Assembly: GCA_021774695.1 (NCBI GenBank)
Contig: JAJFIU010000056.1
Coordinates: 1-33,508 of the forward strand
Source of the DNA: Alphaproteobacteria bacterium
GTDB taxonomy: Bacteria > Pseudomonadota > Alphaproteobacteria > Sphingomonadales > Kordiimonadaceae
Length of the DNA stretch: 33,508 bases
Direction of reading: 5' to 3'
Under the pieces are notes generated by a model. The model saw only the letters and a list, made by a program, of their open reading frames with translations, was not told the DNA's origin and searched no databases. Shown here piece by piece: positions 16,394-25,704 of the stretch (position 1 is the stretch's first letter; every line of letters begins with the position of its first letter). Position numbers and translations under genes: made by a program.

Positions 16394-18094
16394 TCAGGAA
16401 GTGGATTTTGGGGCTATTGCGCGGTAATCATCCGAGCGCAATGCTTTAACCACAGTCCGGATATCATCCTCGTCCGCGTCCAGTGCCCGTGCGACTTCGG
16501 CACCCAAACTGAGACTGGCCTCCAGCGTCTCGGGCACCGTATGAGTTGCGCCGAGCGCCCGCATATCGGCGGCAACAGTGCTATTATGCACCCGCACATA
16601 GGTCGGCAGATGTGGGCATTCCCGTTTTGCACTTGCGAGCATGCGCTCCACCGCGCGCGGATCGTCAATGGTAATGACCAGCAGTGCCGCCTCGGCGGCA
16701 CCAACGGCACGCAATATCTCTGCGCGGGCAGCATCACCGTACACGGCCTGGAACCCTGCTAGGCGCGCAGTTTTTATATGCACCGGGTCGAGGTCAATGA
16801 CCGTAAAGGGAATTTCAAGGTCAGACAGGATACGGCCAATGGTTTCGCCGACCCGGCCGAAACCGGCGATAATCACCTGTTTATCGCCCGTATCTGTGCT
16901 TTCAGTCGGATCAATTTTGGTGACGGTTTCATTGGTCATCCGACGGGCCAACCACACGCCTATTCCGTACAAAAACGGAGTAATCGCCATGGAGAGCGCG
17001 ATCACAGCCGTCAACATTTCTACAAAGGGACCGTCTAAAACGCCTTCGCTGCGGGCGTAAGCAAAAAGCACAAAACCAAATTCACCCGACTGTGCCAGCA
17101 AGGCGCCAACTTTAATCGCCTCAGGCAAGGTATGCTTCATAGCCCGCACCAGTCCCACAATGATCGTTGCCTTGATAGCAACAAGCACAAGAAGGACGAT
17201 TAGAATCATATTGGTTTGTGCGGAAAGGGTTCCAATATTAATACTCATGCCAACCGACATGAAGAAAAGGCCCAGCAAAAGTCCACGAAATGGCTGAATA
17301 TCCACTTCGACCTGATGCCGGAATTCTGACTCCGCCATCAAAAGCCCCGCAATGAAGGCCCCCATCGCCATGGACAGGCCAATGCTGTCCATCAACCAAC
17401 CAAACCCAAGCACGAGAAGCAGCGCGAAACCGGTGAAAACTTCAGGGGTATTATTGGAAGCTACGAGCCGGAACACGGGGTTAATTGCCAGCCTGCCAAG
17501 CACCACAGTGCCTGCAAAAATGGCGACTGTCTCTAGAAACGCGTACCCAAGCGACACACCGACAGGTGCCTCGCCTGCCGCCAGAAGCGGTACAAGCGCC
17601 AAAAGTGGCACAACGGCAATATCCTGCAGTAGGAGAATTGACAGCCCTAACCGGCCCCACTGAACAGATAGCTGCTTTTTCGTCGCTAGTAGCTGAATAC
17701 CAAAAGCCGTGCTGGACAGTGCCATACCCAAGCCTACGAGCGAGGCCTGACCCATGTCCAAGCCAAGAACCCTGTTGGCAAGCACGGCCAATACAAAGCC
17801 GGTTACCAGCACTTGGGCAGAACCTAGTCCGAACACTTGCTTGCGCATAACCCAAAGGCGCGCTGGTTTCAGTTCAATGCCAATGAGGAACAACAGGAAA
17901 ACTACGCCGAACTCACCCAAATGCGCAATCTGTTCGGGGTTGGTAATCAACTCCAGACCCCAAGGCCCAATCAAAACACCGCCTACCAAATACCCAAGAA
18001 TAGCGCCCATACCAAGTCGGCCAAAAATCGTCGCGGCAACAACCGCAACAGCCATCAAGGCTAAAATTTCAAGAAGCATTGTATCATGTGGCAT
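16394..18094 (-). CDS. Kef-type monovalent cation:proton antiporter (CPA2) with TrkA-N domain
   Basis: A 566-residue inner-membrane protein. The first ~385 residues form about 12 transmembrane helices of the Na+/H+ exchanger fold, with the KefB/KefC-like stretch VVFLLFLIGIELKPARLW. The C-terminal RCK/TrkA-N domain starts at QVIIAGFGRVGETIGRIL (NAD-binding GxGxxG) and continues through VYGDAARAEILRA. Such systems export K+ in exchange for H+ and are often gated by glutathione adducts or nucleotides; no KefF/KefG-type partner is visible. The ATG at 18094 is chosen because the membrane domain begins there; an upstream extension to 18211 is not hydrophobic and looks non-coding. It lies 163 bases downstream of lpdA on the same strand, between two copies of the lpdA 3' end, which suggests it was inserted here. 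Confidence 0.9.
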   Translation of the reverse strand: MPHDTMLLEILALMAVAVVAATIFGRLGMGAILGYLVGGVLIGPWGLELITNPEQIAHLGEFGVVFLLFLIGIELKPARLWVMRKQVFGLGSAQVLVTGFVLAVLANRVLGLDMGQASLVGLGMALSSTAFGIQLLATKKQLSVQWGRLGLSILLLQDIAVVPLLALVPLLAAGEAPVGVSLGYAFLETVAIFAGTVVLGRLAINPVFRLVASNNTPEVFTGFALLLVLGFGWLMDSIGLSMAMGAFIAGLLMAESEFRHQVEVDIQPFRGLLLGLFFMSVGMSINIGTLSAQTNMILIVLLVLVAIKATIIVGLVRAMKHTLPEAIKVGALLAQSGEFGFVLFAYARSEGVLDGPFVEMLTAVIALSMAITPFLYGIGVWLARRMTNETVTKIDPTESTDTGDKQVIIAGFGRVGETIGRILSDLEIPFTVIDLDPVHIKTARLAGFQAVYGDAARAEILRAVGAAEAALLVITIDDPRAVERMLASAKRECPHLPTYVRVHNSTVAADMRALGATHTVPETLEASLSLGAEVARALDADEDDIRTVVKALRSDDYRAIAPKSTS

Positions 18095-18126
18095 GATCAA
18101 AATAACTTTTGCTGGATGTGGTTTAC

Positions 18127-18161
18127 GGCAGATATTTTCAATCTGCCTCAATGATAGAGGC
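18127..18161 (-). promoter_or_regulatory. Two overlapping, mutually exclusive hairpins in the kef leader
   Basis: GGCAGAT (18127-18133) pairs with ATCTGCC (18141-18147) across a 7-base loop, and GCCTC (18145-18149) pairs with GAGGC (18157-18161) across another 7-base loop. They share bases 18145-18147, so only one can form at a time in the RNA. They end 33 bases before the antiporter start codon. No U-run follows, so a simple terminator is unlikely; an alternative leader structure or operator is possible. Confidence 0.35.
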
Positions 18162-18257
18162 GGTGACACCCCGCGTAAAGCCAAACACGAGGAATTCCAC
18201 AGCCTCTGCACAATAAAGACTGAAATTCACTCGCTAGCAATAAAAGCCACATGAGAT

Positions 18258-19649
18258 CTATATATGTAGTGCGTGACCCAGCGCTTTGAGCGCCGCTTCC
18301 TGGAAACCTTCGCTTTGGGTAGGGTGCGCGTGGATGGTGCCTGCAATATCTTGCAGGCAAGCACCCATTTCCAGCGCCAGCGAGAAGGCTGCGGACAGTT
18401 CGGCAACACCCTTGCCTACCGCCTGAATGCCCAGCACTAAGTCATTATCATCCCGCGCTACAATGCGCACAAAGCCCGCCTCAGCTTCCATCGTCATGGC
18501 GCGGCCATTGGCGGCGAAGGGGAAAATCCCGATCTTGGTTTTATAGCCCGCGTCTTTGGCCTCATCCGGCGACAGGCCAGCGGTAACAATTTCGGGGTCG
18601 GTAAAGCAAACCGCTGGAATGCAAACCTTATCAAAACGCCGGTTCTGACCAGCGACTATTTCCGCGACCATTTCACCCTGCGCCATGGCACGGTGCGCCA
18701 GCATGGGTTCGCCCGTTACATCGCCGATGGCAAAAACATCGGTCATTGAGGTTCTGCATTGGTCATCAATTGCAATCACACGGCCGCTCATGGTCAAATC
18801 AAGGTCGCTCAAGCCCCAACCTTCGGTTTTTGCCCTGCGTCCTACTGTCACCAATATCTTGTCAGCTGGCAGCTTTTTATCGCCGTCTGCTGTTTCCACA
18901 ACCAACGACGTGCCTGCATCGTTCGCTGATTTGGCTTTTGTATTCAACAACACCTCAATGCCCAGTTTTTTCAGGCTGTCGGCAACCGGTTTCGACAAAG
19001 CTGCGTCATACTGCGGTAAAATCCGTCCAGCAGCTTCAACAACCGTAACTTTACTGCCCATTTTGGCGTAGGCAGTGCCCAGTTCCAAACCGATATAGCC
19101 ACCACCAATGACAACCAGTTTCTCTGGCACGCCGTCCAACGCCAACGCCTCGGTTGAGGAAATGATATTGTCGCCAAACGGCAGCGAAGGAATTTCGATG
19201 AGCTCGGAACCTGTCGCCAGCACCACATGTTTTGCCGTGACCCGAACGGTACCGTCTGCCGTTTTCACATCGCAGGTTTTGCCGTCCACCATTTGGCCCC
19301 AGCCGTTTACTGTCCGGACTTTATTCTTTTTCAACAAGCCACTGATGCCGCCAGTTAACCGGCCAACGATGGCGTCTTTCCAGGCAATGGTCTTTGACAA
19401 GTCCAGCTTGGGTGCACTAGCGGAAATGCCCAGCACATTCTCACCGGCAAAATGCATGGCTTTTTCAAATTCATCAGCCGCATGAATGATCGCTTTGGAC
19501 GGGATACAGCCCACATTAAGGCACGTGCCGCCGTGGGCCTCACCTTCAACGATAACTGTGTCTATTCCCAACTGACCAGCACGAATTGCCGCCACATAAC
19601 CACCGGGACCAGCGCCGAGTACCAATAGATTGCACGTTAGAGTTTCCAT
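18258..19649 (-). CDS. lpdA: Dihydrolipoyl dehydrogenase (E3 of the branched-chain 2-oxoacid dehydrogenase)
   Basis: The 463-residue flavoprotein reoxidises the E2 dihydrolipoyl group with NAD+. FAD-binding Rossmann motif: LVLGAGPGGYVAAIRAGQLG. The redox-active disulphide is in GGTCLNVGCIPSK (Cys43, Cys48). The NAD-binding motif is VIGGGYIGLELGTAYAKMGS and the second FAD segment is MTDVFAIGDVTGEPMLAHRA. The dimer-interface catalytic pair is in HAHPTQSE (about His442/Glu447). All catalytic residues are present and the length is standard. It follows E2 directly, E2 ending at 19650, so it belongs to the branched-chain complex operon rather than being the general housekeeping copy. A broken copy of its 3' end lies beyond the downstream antiporter gene. 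Confidence 0.96.
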   Translation of the reverse strand: METLTCNLLVLGAGPGGYVAAIRAGQLGIDTVIVEGEAHGGTCLNVGCIPSKAIIHAADEFEKAMHFAGENVLGISASAPKLDLSKTIAWKDAIVGRLTGGISGLLKKNKVRTVNGWGQMVDGKTCDVKTADGTVRVTAKHVVLATGSELIEIPSLPFGDNIISSTEALALDGVPEKLVVIGGGYIGLELGTAYAKMGSKVTVVEAAGRILPQYDAALSKPVADSLKKLGIEVLLNTKAKSANDAGTSLVVETADGDKKLPADKILVTVGRRAKTEGWGLSDLDLTMSGRVIAIDDQCRTSMTDVFAIGDVTGEPMLAHRAMAQGEMVAEIVAGQNRRFDKVCIPAVCFTDPEIVTAGLSPDEAKDAGYKTKIGIFPFAANGRAMTMEAEAGFVRIVARDDNDLVLGIQAVGKGVAELSAAFSLALEMGACLQDIAGTIHAHPTQSEGFQEAALKALGHALHI

Positions 19650-20960
19650 CTAACCCTCCATAAACAGGGTGGCGGGGTTCTCGAGCAACAGCCGAACGCG
19701 CTGAATAAACTCAGCGGCATCGTAACCATCGACAATCCTGTGATCAAACGACGACGACAAGTTCATCATTTTACGCGGTACAAAGCCGCCGTCCTGATAA
19801 ACCGGACGAACCACGATCTTGTTAACGCCGACAATAGCCACTTCAGGGCTGTTGATCACCGGCGTTGAAACTACGCCGCCCAACTTACCAAGGCTGGTAA
19901 GCGTGATGGTTGAACCGGTTAGCTCGTCGCGTGAGATGGAGCCATCGCGGGCCGCATCAGCCAATCGTTTAGATTCGGTCGCAAGCCCCCAAACATCATG
20001 GGTTTCCGCGTGCTTGAGCACCGGCACCATCAACCCACCGGGGGTTTGTGCTGCCATGCCGATATGGGCGGCGCCGTATTGGTAAACGATGTCTTCGCCG
20101 TCATCATAGTGCGAGCTAAGCTTTGGGAACTCTTTGATGCCGATAACCATCGCCTTCATAATGAACGGCAGGATAGTCAGCTTCGGCTGATCATCGCGTT
20201 TGCTGCTATTCATATGAGCGCGCAGCTTTTCCAGCTCGGTAACGTCAACTTCTTCAACATAAGTGATGTGCGGGATGCGCTGTTTGGCGTCTTGCATGCG
20301 CTGGGCGATCTTGCGCCTTAGGCCAATAACTTTGATCTCTTCAACTGACGTGTTGGGCGCATTTGTCACTCGCCCGGCCGGTGCAGAAGCGCCTGAGATA
20401 TAGGCATCCAGGTCTTCGTGGCTGATACGGCCCGCTGGGCCAGTGCCGTGCACGTAGGCCAGCTTGATGCCGCCGTCCATGGCTCGTTTGCGCACAGCAG
20501 GCGAGGCAAGCGGTGCTTCACCTTCAGCGCGCGGTGCGCCGGAAGTTGCTGTAGTTGATGTCGGCTTAGATACCACTGCGGCTGGCTTAGGCTTGGGCGC
20601 AGGTGCCGCAACTACCGGCTTTGGCTCAGGTTTTGGTTCAGGTTTCTGTTTCGGCTCCGGTGCAGATTTTGTAGCGGTCGCTGAGGCTTCTGCAGAAATT
20701 GATGCCTCGTTGCCCGCGCCGTCAACCTCGAGCGTAATGATAACGCTGCCAACGGCTGTCATTTCGCCGATTTCACCGCTTACCAACTGCACGGTGCCGT
20801 CAGCAGGAGACGGAATTTCAACGGTTGCCTTATCGGTCATTACCGCTGCAAGCACATCGTCTTCGCGAACAACATCACCGGCTTTCACGTTCCATTCAAC
20901 GATCTCGGCTTCTGTAATGCCCTCGCCCACATCGGGCATTTGAATTTTATACAGGCCCAT
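19650..20960 (-). CDS. bkdB: Branched-chain 2-oxoacid dehydrogenase E2 (dihydrolipoyl acyltransferase)
   Basis: The 436-residue core subunit transfers the acyl group from E1 to CoA. There is one lipoyl domain (residues 1-80, lipoyl-lysine in VMTDKATVEIPSPADG, K44). A flexible Pro/Lys/Glu/Ala-rich linker follows (about 95-135, with short PEPK repeats), then the E1/E3-binding domain (ASPAVRKRAMDGGIKL and GTGPAGRISHEDLDAYI). The catalytic acyltransferase domain ends in FDHRIVDGYDAAEFIQR, containing the active-site DHRxxDG. A single lipoyl domain and the downstream private lpdA fit the BkdB type. The ATG at 20960 overlaps the E1-beta stop (TGATG), so a TTG one codon earlier is not needed. Products are isovaleryl-, isobutyryl- and 2-methylbutyryl-CoA. 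Confidence 0.94.
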   Translation of the reverse strand: MGLYKIQMPDVGEGITEAEIVEWNVKAGDVVREDDVLAAVMTDKATVEIPSPADGTVQLVSGEIGEMTAVGSVIITLEVDGAGNEASISAEASATATKSAPEPKQKPEPKPEPKPVVAAPAPKPKPAAVVSKPTSTTATSGAPRAEGEAPLASPAVRKRAMDGGIKLAYVHGTGPAGRISHEDLDAYISGASAPAGRVTNAPNTSVEEIKVIGLRRKIAQRMQDAKQRIPHITYVEEVDVTELEKLRAHMNSSKRDDQPKLTILPFIMKAMVIGIKEFPKLSSHYDDGEDIVYQYGAAHIGMAAQTPGGLMVPVLKHAETHDVWGLATESKRLADAARDGSISRDELTGSTITLTSLGKLGGVVSTPVINSPEVAIVGVNKIVVRPVYQDGGFVPRKMMNLSSSFDHRIVDGYDAAEFIQRVRLLLENPATLFMEG

Positions 20961-21976
20961 CAAACTGCCTCCATCATGCTTTTAAGCGCTTTGCCAACAC
21001 GGGCCGGGCCGGGGAAATAATCCCACTCCTGCGCGTGTGGATACGGCGTATCGTAACCCGCTACCCGTTCAACCGGCACTTCAAGGTGATAAAAACACCG
21101 TTCCTGAACTTGCGCTGCCAACTCGGCGCCAAAACCAGACGTCAGCGTTGCTTCATGCAGCACCATACAGCGACCGGTTTTCTCCACTGATTTGACAATC
21201 GCATCAACATCCAGCGGCAGCAGGCTGCGCAGATCAATGATTTCAGCGTCGATGCCGGTTTCTTCTTTTGCGGCCTCTGCAACGTAAACCATTGTTCCAT
21301 ATGTCAAAATGGTAACATCAGACCCTTCGCTAAAGATAGAAGCCTTACCGATTGGCACCGTATAGTGCCCTTCCGGCACATCACCCAGCGGATGCTTGGA
21401 CCAGTTTTTGGCAGGGCGATCATGGTGCCCGTCAAACGGCCCGTTATACAGGCGCTTGGGTTCAAAAAAGATAACCGGGTCGTCGTCTTCAATCGCGGAT
21501 ATCAACAGGCCCTTGGCATCGTAAGGGTTGGAGACAATAACTGTTTTCACGCCGGCAATATGGGTAAATAGCGCCTCAGGGCTTTGACTATGGGTTTGAC
21601 CGCCGAAGATACCGCCGCCGCACGGTGTGCGAATGGTAATCGGCGACGTGAACTCTGCCGCCGATCGGTACCGCAAGCGAGCAGCCTCGGATACAATCTG
21701 GTCATACGCCGGGTAGATATAGTCGGCAAATTGAATTTCAACGCAGGGGCGAAGGCCGTAAGCCCCCATACCAATAGCCGTGCCGACGATGCCAGACTCG
21801 CTGATAGGCGCATCAAAAACGCGCGACGTGCCGTGCTTTTCCTGCAATCCGTGGGTACAGCGGAATACGCCGCCAAAATAGCCCACATCTTCGCCGTAAA
21901 CGACAACATTGTCGTCCATGGTCATTTTTACATCCATTGCGTCACGAATAGCTTCAATCATGGTCATTTGTGGCAT
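20960..21976 (-). CDS. bkdA2: Branched-chain 2-oxoacid dehydrogenase E1 beta subunit
   Basis: A 338-residue transketolase-like pyrimidine-binding subunit. It pairs with E1 alpha to bind thiamine diphosphate and decarboxylate branched-chain 2-oxoacids. Visible family segments: VVYGEDVGYFGGVFRCTHGL, FDAPISESGIVGTAIGMGAY, EIQFADYIYPAYDQIVSEAA, FTSPITIRTPCGGGIFGG, DAEIIDLRSLLPLDVDAI and the C-terminal GRCMVLHEATLTSGFGAELA. The glutamate of ISESGIVG is the cofactor-activating residue of the family. The gene is contiguous with E1 alpha (3 bases between them) and overlaps E2 by one base, so the four enzymes are made from one message. Confidence 0.95.
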   Translation of the reverse strand: MPQMTMIEAIRDAMDVKMTMDDNVVVYGEDVGYFGGVFRCTHGLQEKHGTSRVFDAPISESGIVGTAIGMGAYGLRPCVEIQFADYIYPAYDQIVSEAARLRYRSAAEFTSPITIRTPCGGGIFGGQTHSQSPEALFTHIAGVKTVIVSNPYDAKGLLISAIEDDDPVIFFEPKRLYNGPFDGHHDRPAKNWSKHPLGDVPEGHYTVPIGKASIFSEGSDVTILTYGTMVYVAEAAKEETGIDAEIIDLRSLLPLDVDAIVKSVEKTGRCMVLHEATLTSGFGAELAAQVQERCFYHLEVPVERVAGYDTPYPHAQEWDYFPGPARVGKALKSMMEAV

Positions 21977-21979
21977 GGC

Positions 21980-23263
<1,284 letters not shown>

Positions 23264-23497
23264 TAGACCTGAAATCAATCTATTCTTGGTACAACCCCCA
23301 AATAGAAACATCCGTGTTGCTAATAGCGCAAATTCTGCAATTAGAGAAAACAATTGCCCATGTAGACTATAAGAAAGTTGCTAGGCACAGTAACTATAGT
23401 TGAATTTGGGTCACGGGCATTTCCTTTTGATCCACCACACGGGTAGGATACGCAGACTAACCCATGTGATCACCAAACACGACACCCGGAGGCATCT

Positions 23498-23950
23498 ATG
23501 AAAATCTTCATACCTTTTTTGACTTTGTTTATGGCTTTAGGCACGCCTACATATGCCAGCGATAAAGAAGAAATTATGGCAGTAGACCAAGCCTTTAACG
23601 ACATGGCAGCGCGAGTGGGAAACCGGGCTGCCTTCGCGCATTATCTGGCAGTGGATGCGGTCAAACTTGATGGAGGGGCCCATCCCCGGTACGGCCACAG
23701 CGCCATTTTACCGACTTTGGATGAACTGTCGCCGAACGTGAGCCTAACCTGGACACCGCGAGACGGGAAAGTCGCAGCCTCGGGCGACCTTGGTTTTACC
23801 TGGGGCACCTATGTGTTGCGACGGGTGGACGGCGATGAAGCCAGACTTAGCTACGGCAAATACACAACCATTTGGGAAAAACGCGGCGGTGTGTGGAAAG
23901 CAACACTCGACATGGGCAACCCAAGCCCCGGACCCTATCCAACCGACTAA
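23498..23950 (+). CDS. Secreted NTF2/SnoaL-like (DUF4440-type) small protein
   Basis: A 150-residue product with a Sec signal peptide (MKIF, hydrophobic core, cleavage near TYA-SD at about residue 20). The mature part resembles the NTF2-like cone fold of DUF4440 proteins: an N-terminal helix AVDQAFNDMAARVGNRAAF, then the beta sheet with GDLGFTWGTYVLRR and the closing KYTTIWEKRGGVWKATLDMG. Many such proteins bind small ligands or act as accessory subunits; no catalytic residues can be assigned. A strong GGAGG ribosome binding site precedes the ATG. It stands alone between two minus-strand operons; a link to either is not evident. An imperfect AGGCTG/CAGCCT hairpin (23967-23979) lies between it and the convergent maiA. 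Confidence 0.75.
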   Translation: MKIFIPFLTLFMALGTPTYASDKEEIMAVDQAFNDMAARVGNRAAFAHYLAVDAVKLDGGAHPRYGHSAILPTLDELSPNVSLTWTPRDGKVAASGDLGFTWGTYVLRRVDGDEARLSYGKYTTIWEKRGGVWKATLDMGNPSPGPYPTD

Positions 23951-23990
23951 CAACCATTAACAATAAAGGCTGGCAGCCTGATTGAAGGCA

Positions 23991-24635
23991 CTACAGAGCT
24001 GGAGCATCCGGTTGTTGCTCTGGCGCGGCGAAGCGGAACGCATCCAGCGCGTTGCAAGCTGCGTCGATCCGGACAATTTCGGGAAAGGCTTCAAGCGGGG
24101 TTTCATACCGGCGGGCATTATAAAGCTGTGGCACGAGATAAACGTCAGCTAACGTCACTGTATCACCAAAGCAATAAGTTCCGGCTGTGTCAGTAATTAG
24201 GGTTTCAAAAGCAGAAAAGCCTTCCGTAACCCAATGTCGGACCCAGTCAGAAGCAGCATCTGTGTCTGCACCGAACTCGCCTTTAAGGCGTTGTAGTACA
24301 GAAAGATTTTGCAGCGGATGGATATCACAACCGATCAGGCTGGCAAGTTGGCGTACTACAGCGCGGTCCACAGCTCCCTTGGGCAACAACGGAACATCAG
24401 AATATGTCTCCTCCAGATACTCCAATATGGCCGGCGACTGACTGATCGCAACATCGCCGTCGGTAAAAAACGGCACCCTGCCCTGCGGGTTTACCGCAAG
24501 ATACTCGCCACTTTTTTGCTCGCTGATGCCCGGCTTCAGATTGACCGCGATATTCTCATATTCGAGCCCCTTTAATGCCAGCGCAATCCGCACCCGGTAG
24601 GCCGCGGACGACCTGAAATATCCATATAATTTCAC
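23991..24635 (-). CDS. maiA: Maleylacetoacetate isomerase (zeta-class GST)
   Basis: The 214-residue glutathione-dependent enzyme converts 4-maleylacetoacetate to 4-fumarylacetoacetate. The N-terminal thioredoxin-like domain has the zeta-class signature FRSSAAYRVRIALALKGL (Ser-Ser pair at about residues 9-10) and the glutathione-binding NPQGRVPFF and ISQSPAILEYLEE. The C-terminal helical domain includes LIGCDIHPLQNLSVLQRLKG and GDTVTLADVYLVPQLYNARR. The zeta motif and its position beside fahA and hpd make the call firm. It is the last gene of the tyrosine operon, 3 bases after fahA. Confidence 0.95.
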   Translation of the reverse strand: MKLYGYFRSSAAYRVRIALALKGLEYENIAVNLKPGISEQKSGEYLAVNPQGRVPFFTDGDVAISQSPAILEYLEETYSDVPLLPKGAVDRAVVRQLASLIGCDIHPLQNLSVLQRLKGEFGADTDAASDWVRHWVTEGFSAFETLITDTAGTYCFGDTVTLADVYLVPQLYNARRYETPLEAFPEIVRIDAACNALDAFRFAAPEQQPDAPAL

Positions 24636-24638
24636 GGC

Positions 24639-25646
24639 TTAGCCCTGCACTACAGTTTGGTCGATAGCGCCAAAAATTGATTTGCCGTTGTCGTCAAGCA
24701 TCTCGATACGGACCTGGTCACCAAACTGCATAAACGGTGTTGACGGCGCGCCCTCCTCGATTGTTTCGATCATGCGAATTTCCGCGATACAGCTATAACC
24801 AACGCCGCCTTCGGACACAGGTTTGCCCGGTCCATCGTTCAGTTTATTAGAAACTGTACCGGAGCCAATCACTGCGCCTGCACCCAAAGGCCGCGACTTA
24901 GCGGCGTGGGCAATCAACTGGGAAAAATCAAAGGTCATATCAACACCGGAATCCGGCTTGCCGAACATGCCGCCATTCAGATGTGACAGCAAAGGACCAT
25001 GCAATTTATTATCGTGCCAAGCAGAGCCCAATTCTTCAGGTGTTACGCACACCGGGCTGAAAGCGCTGGATGGTTTGGACTGAAAGAAGCCGAAACCTTT
25101 GCCCAACTCGCCGGGTATCAGGCCGCGCAGCGATACATCGTTAACCAGCATCACTAGTTTGATATGGTTACCGGCCTGGTCGGCTGCCACAGCCATTGGC
25201 ACATCGTCGGTAATAACCGCGATTTCCGCTTCAAAATCCACACCCCATCCGTCGGTTTGTGGCACGGCGATGTCACCGTGGGGGTCAAGGAACGTGTCCG
25301 AACCGCCCTGATACATCAACGGATCGGTCCAGAAAGATGCGGGCATCTCAGCACCGCGGGCCCGGCGTACAAGTTCAACATGATTGACGTATGCAGAGCC
25401 GTCTGCCCACTGAAACGCTCGCGGCAGTGGCGATGCGCAGTCGGCCTCAACAAACGCATGTCCTTCGATTGCGCCTGAATTGAGCGATTCGTATAAACCC
25501 CGCAACCGCGGCATTGTCGCATTCCAGTCATCAAGCGCAGATTGGAGTGTCGGCGCTATGCCAGTGGCTTCAGTCATCCGGCTCAGGTCCCGGGACACCA
25601 CAATAAGTTTGCCGTCACGGCCATGTTTTAACGAAGCAAGTTTCAT
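24639..25646 (-). CDS. fahA: Fumarylacetoacetase (FAH family)
   Basis: A 335-residue metal-dependent hydrolase that splits fumarylacetoacetate into fumarate and acetoacetate, the last step of tyrosine degradation. The catalytic domain has VDFEAEIAVITDDVP (metal-binding glutamates), LVMLVNDVSLRGLIPGELGK, FGFFQSKPSSAFSPV, and the closing LGAGAVIGSGTVSN and CIAEIRMIETIEEG. The length matches the short bacterial form rather than the 420-residue eukaryotic one. The ATG at 25646 has an AGGA ribosome binding site; a TTG six codons upstream is not needed. It is 3 bases from maiA and 58 bases from the VOC gene. That gap holds an AT-rich palindrome, so a second promoter here is possible. Confidence 0.93.
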   Translation of the reverse strand: MKLASLKHGRDGKLIVVSRDLSRMTEATGIAPTLQSALDDWNATMPRLRGLYESLNSGAIEGHAFVEADCASPLPRAFQWADGSAYVNHVELVRRARGAEMPASFWTDPLMYQGGSDTFLDPHGDIAVPQTDGWGVDFEAEIAVITDDVPMAVAADQAGNHIKLVMLVNDVSLRGLIPGELGKGFGFFQSKPSSAFSPVCVTPEELGSAWHDNKLHGPLLSHLNGGMFGKPDSGVDMTFDFSQLIAHAAKSRPLGAGAVIGSGTVSNKLNDGPGKPVSEGGVGYSCIAEIRMIETIEEGAPSTPFMQFGDQVRIEMLDDNGKSIFGAIDQTVVQG

Positions 25647-25662
25647 AAATATCCTATAAATC

Positions 25663-25682
25663 AATTAGTTATATAACTTATT
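25663..25682. promoter_or_regulatory. AT-rich palindrome upstream of fahA, resembling the marR operator
   Basis: AATTAGTTAT followed directly by ATAACTTATT forms a 20-base dyad with one mismatched pair. The inner AGTTATATAACT is a perfect 12-base palindrome. The TTAGTT half-site recurs in the larger palindrome between hpd and marR (27486-27507). It lies 16 bases upstream of the fahA start, so it may allow the MarR regulator to control the second half of the operon. Confidence 0.45.
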
Positions 25683-25704
25683 AGCCAACCACGACGTCGC
25701 ATAT

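Noticed and set aside
18095-18211. An N-terminal extension of the Kef antiporter frame
   Set aside because: It is polar and unlike any Kef N-terminus, and it contains the leader hairpins; the membrane domain begins at the ATG at 18094.
20580-20690. Short repeated Pro-Glu-Pro-Lys codons in the E2 gene, considered as a tandem repeat element
   Set aside because: This is the normal flexible linker between the lipoyl and subunit-binding domains of E2 proteins.
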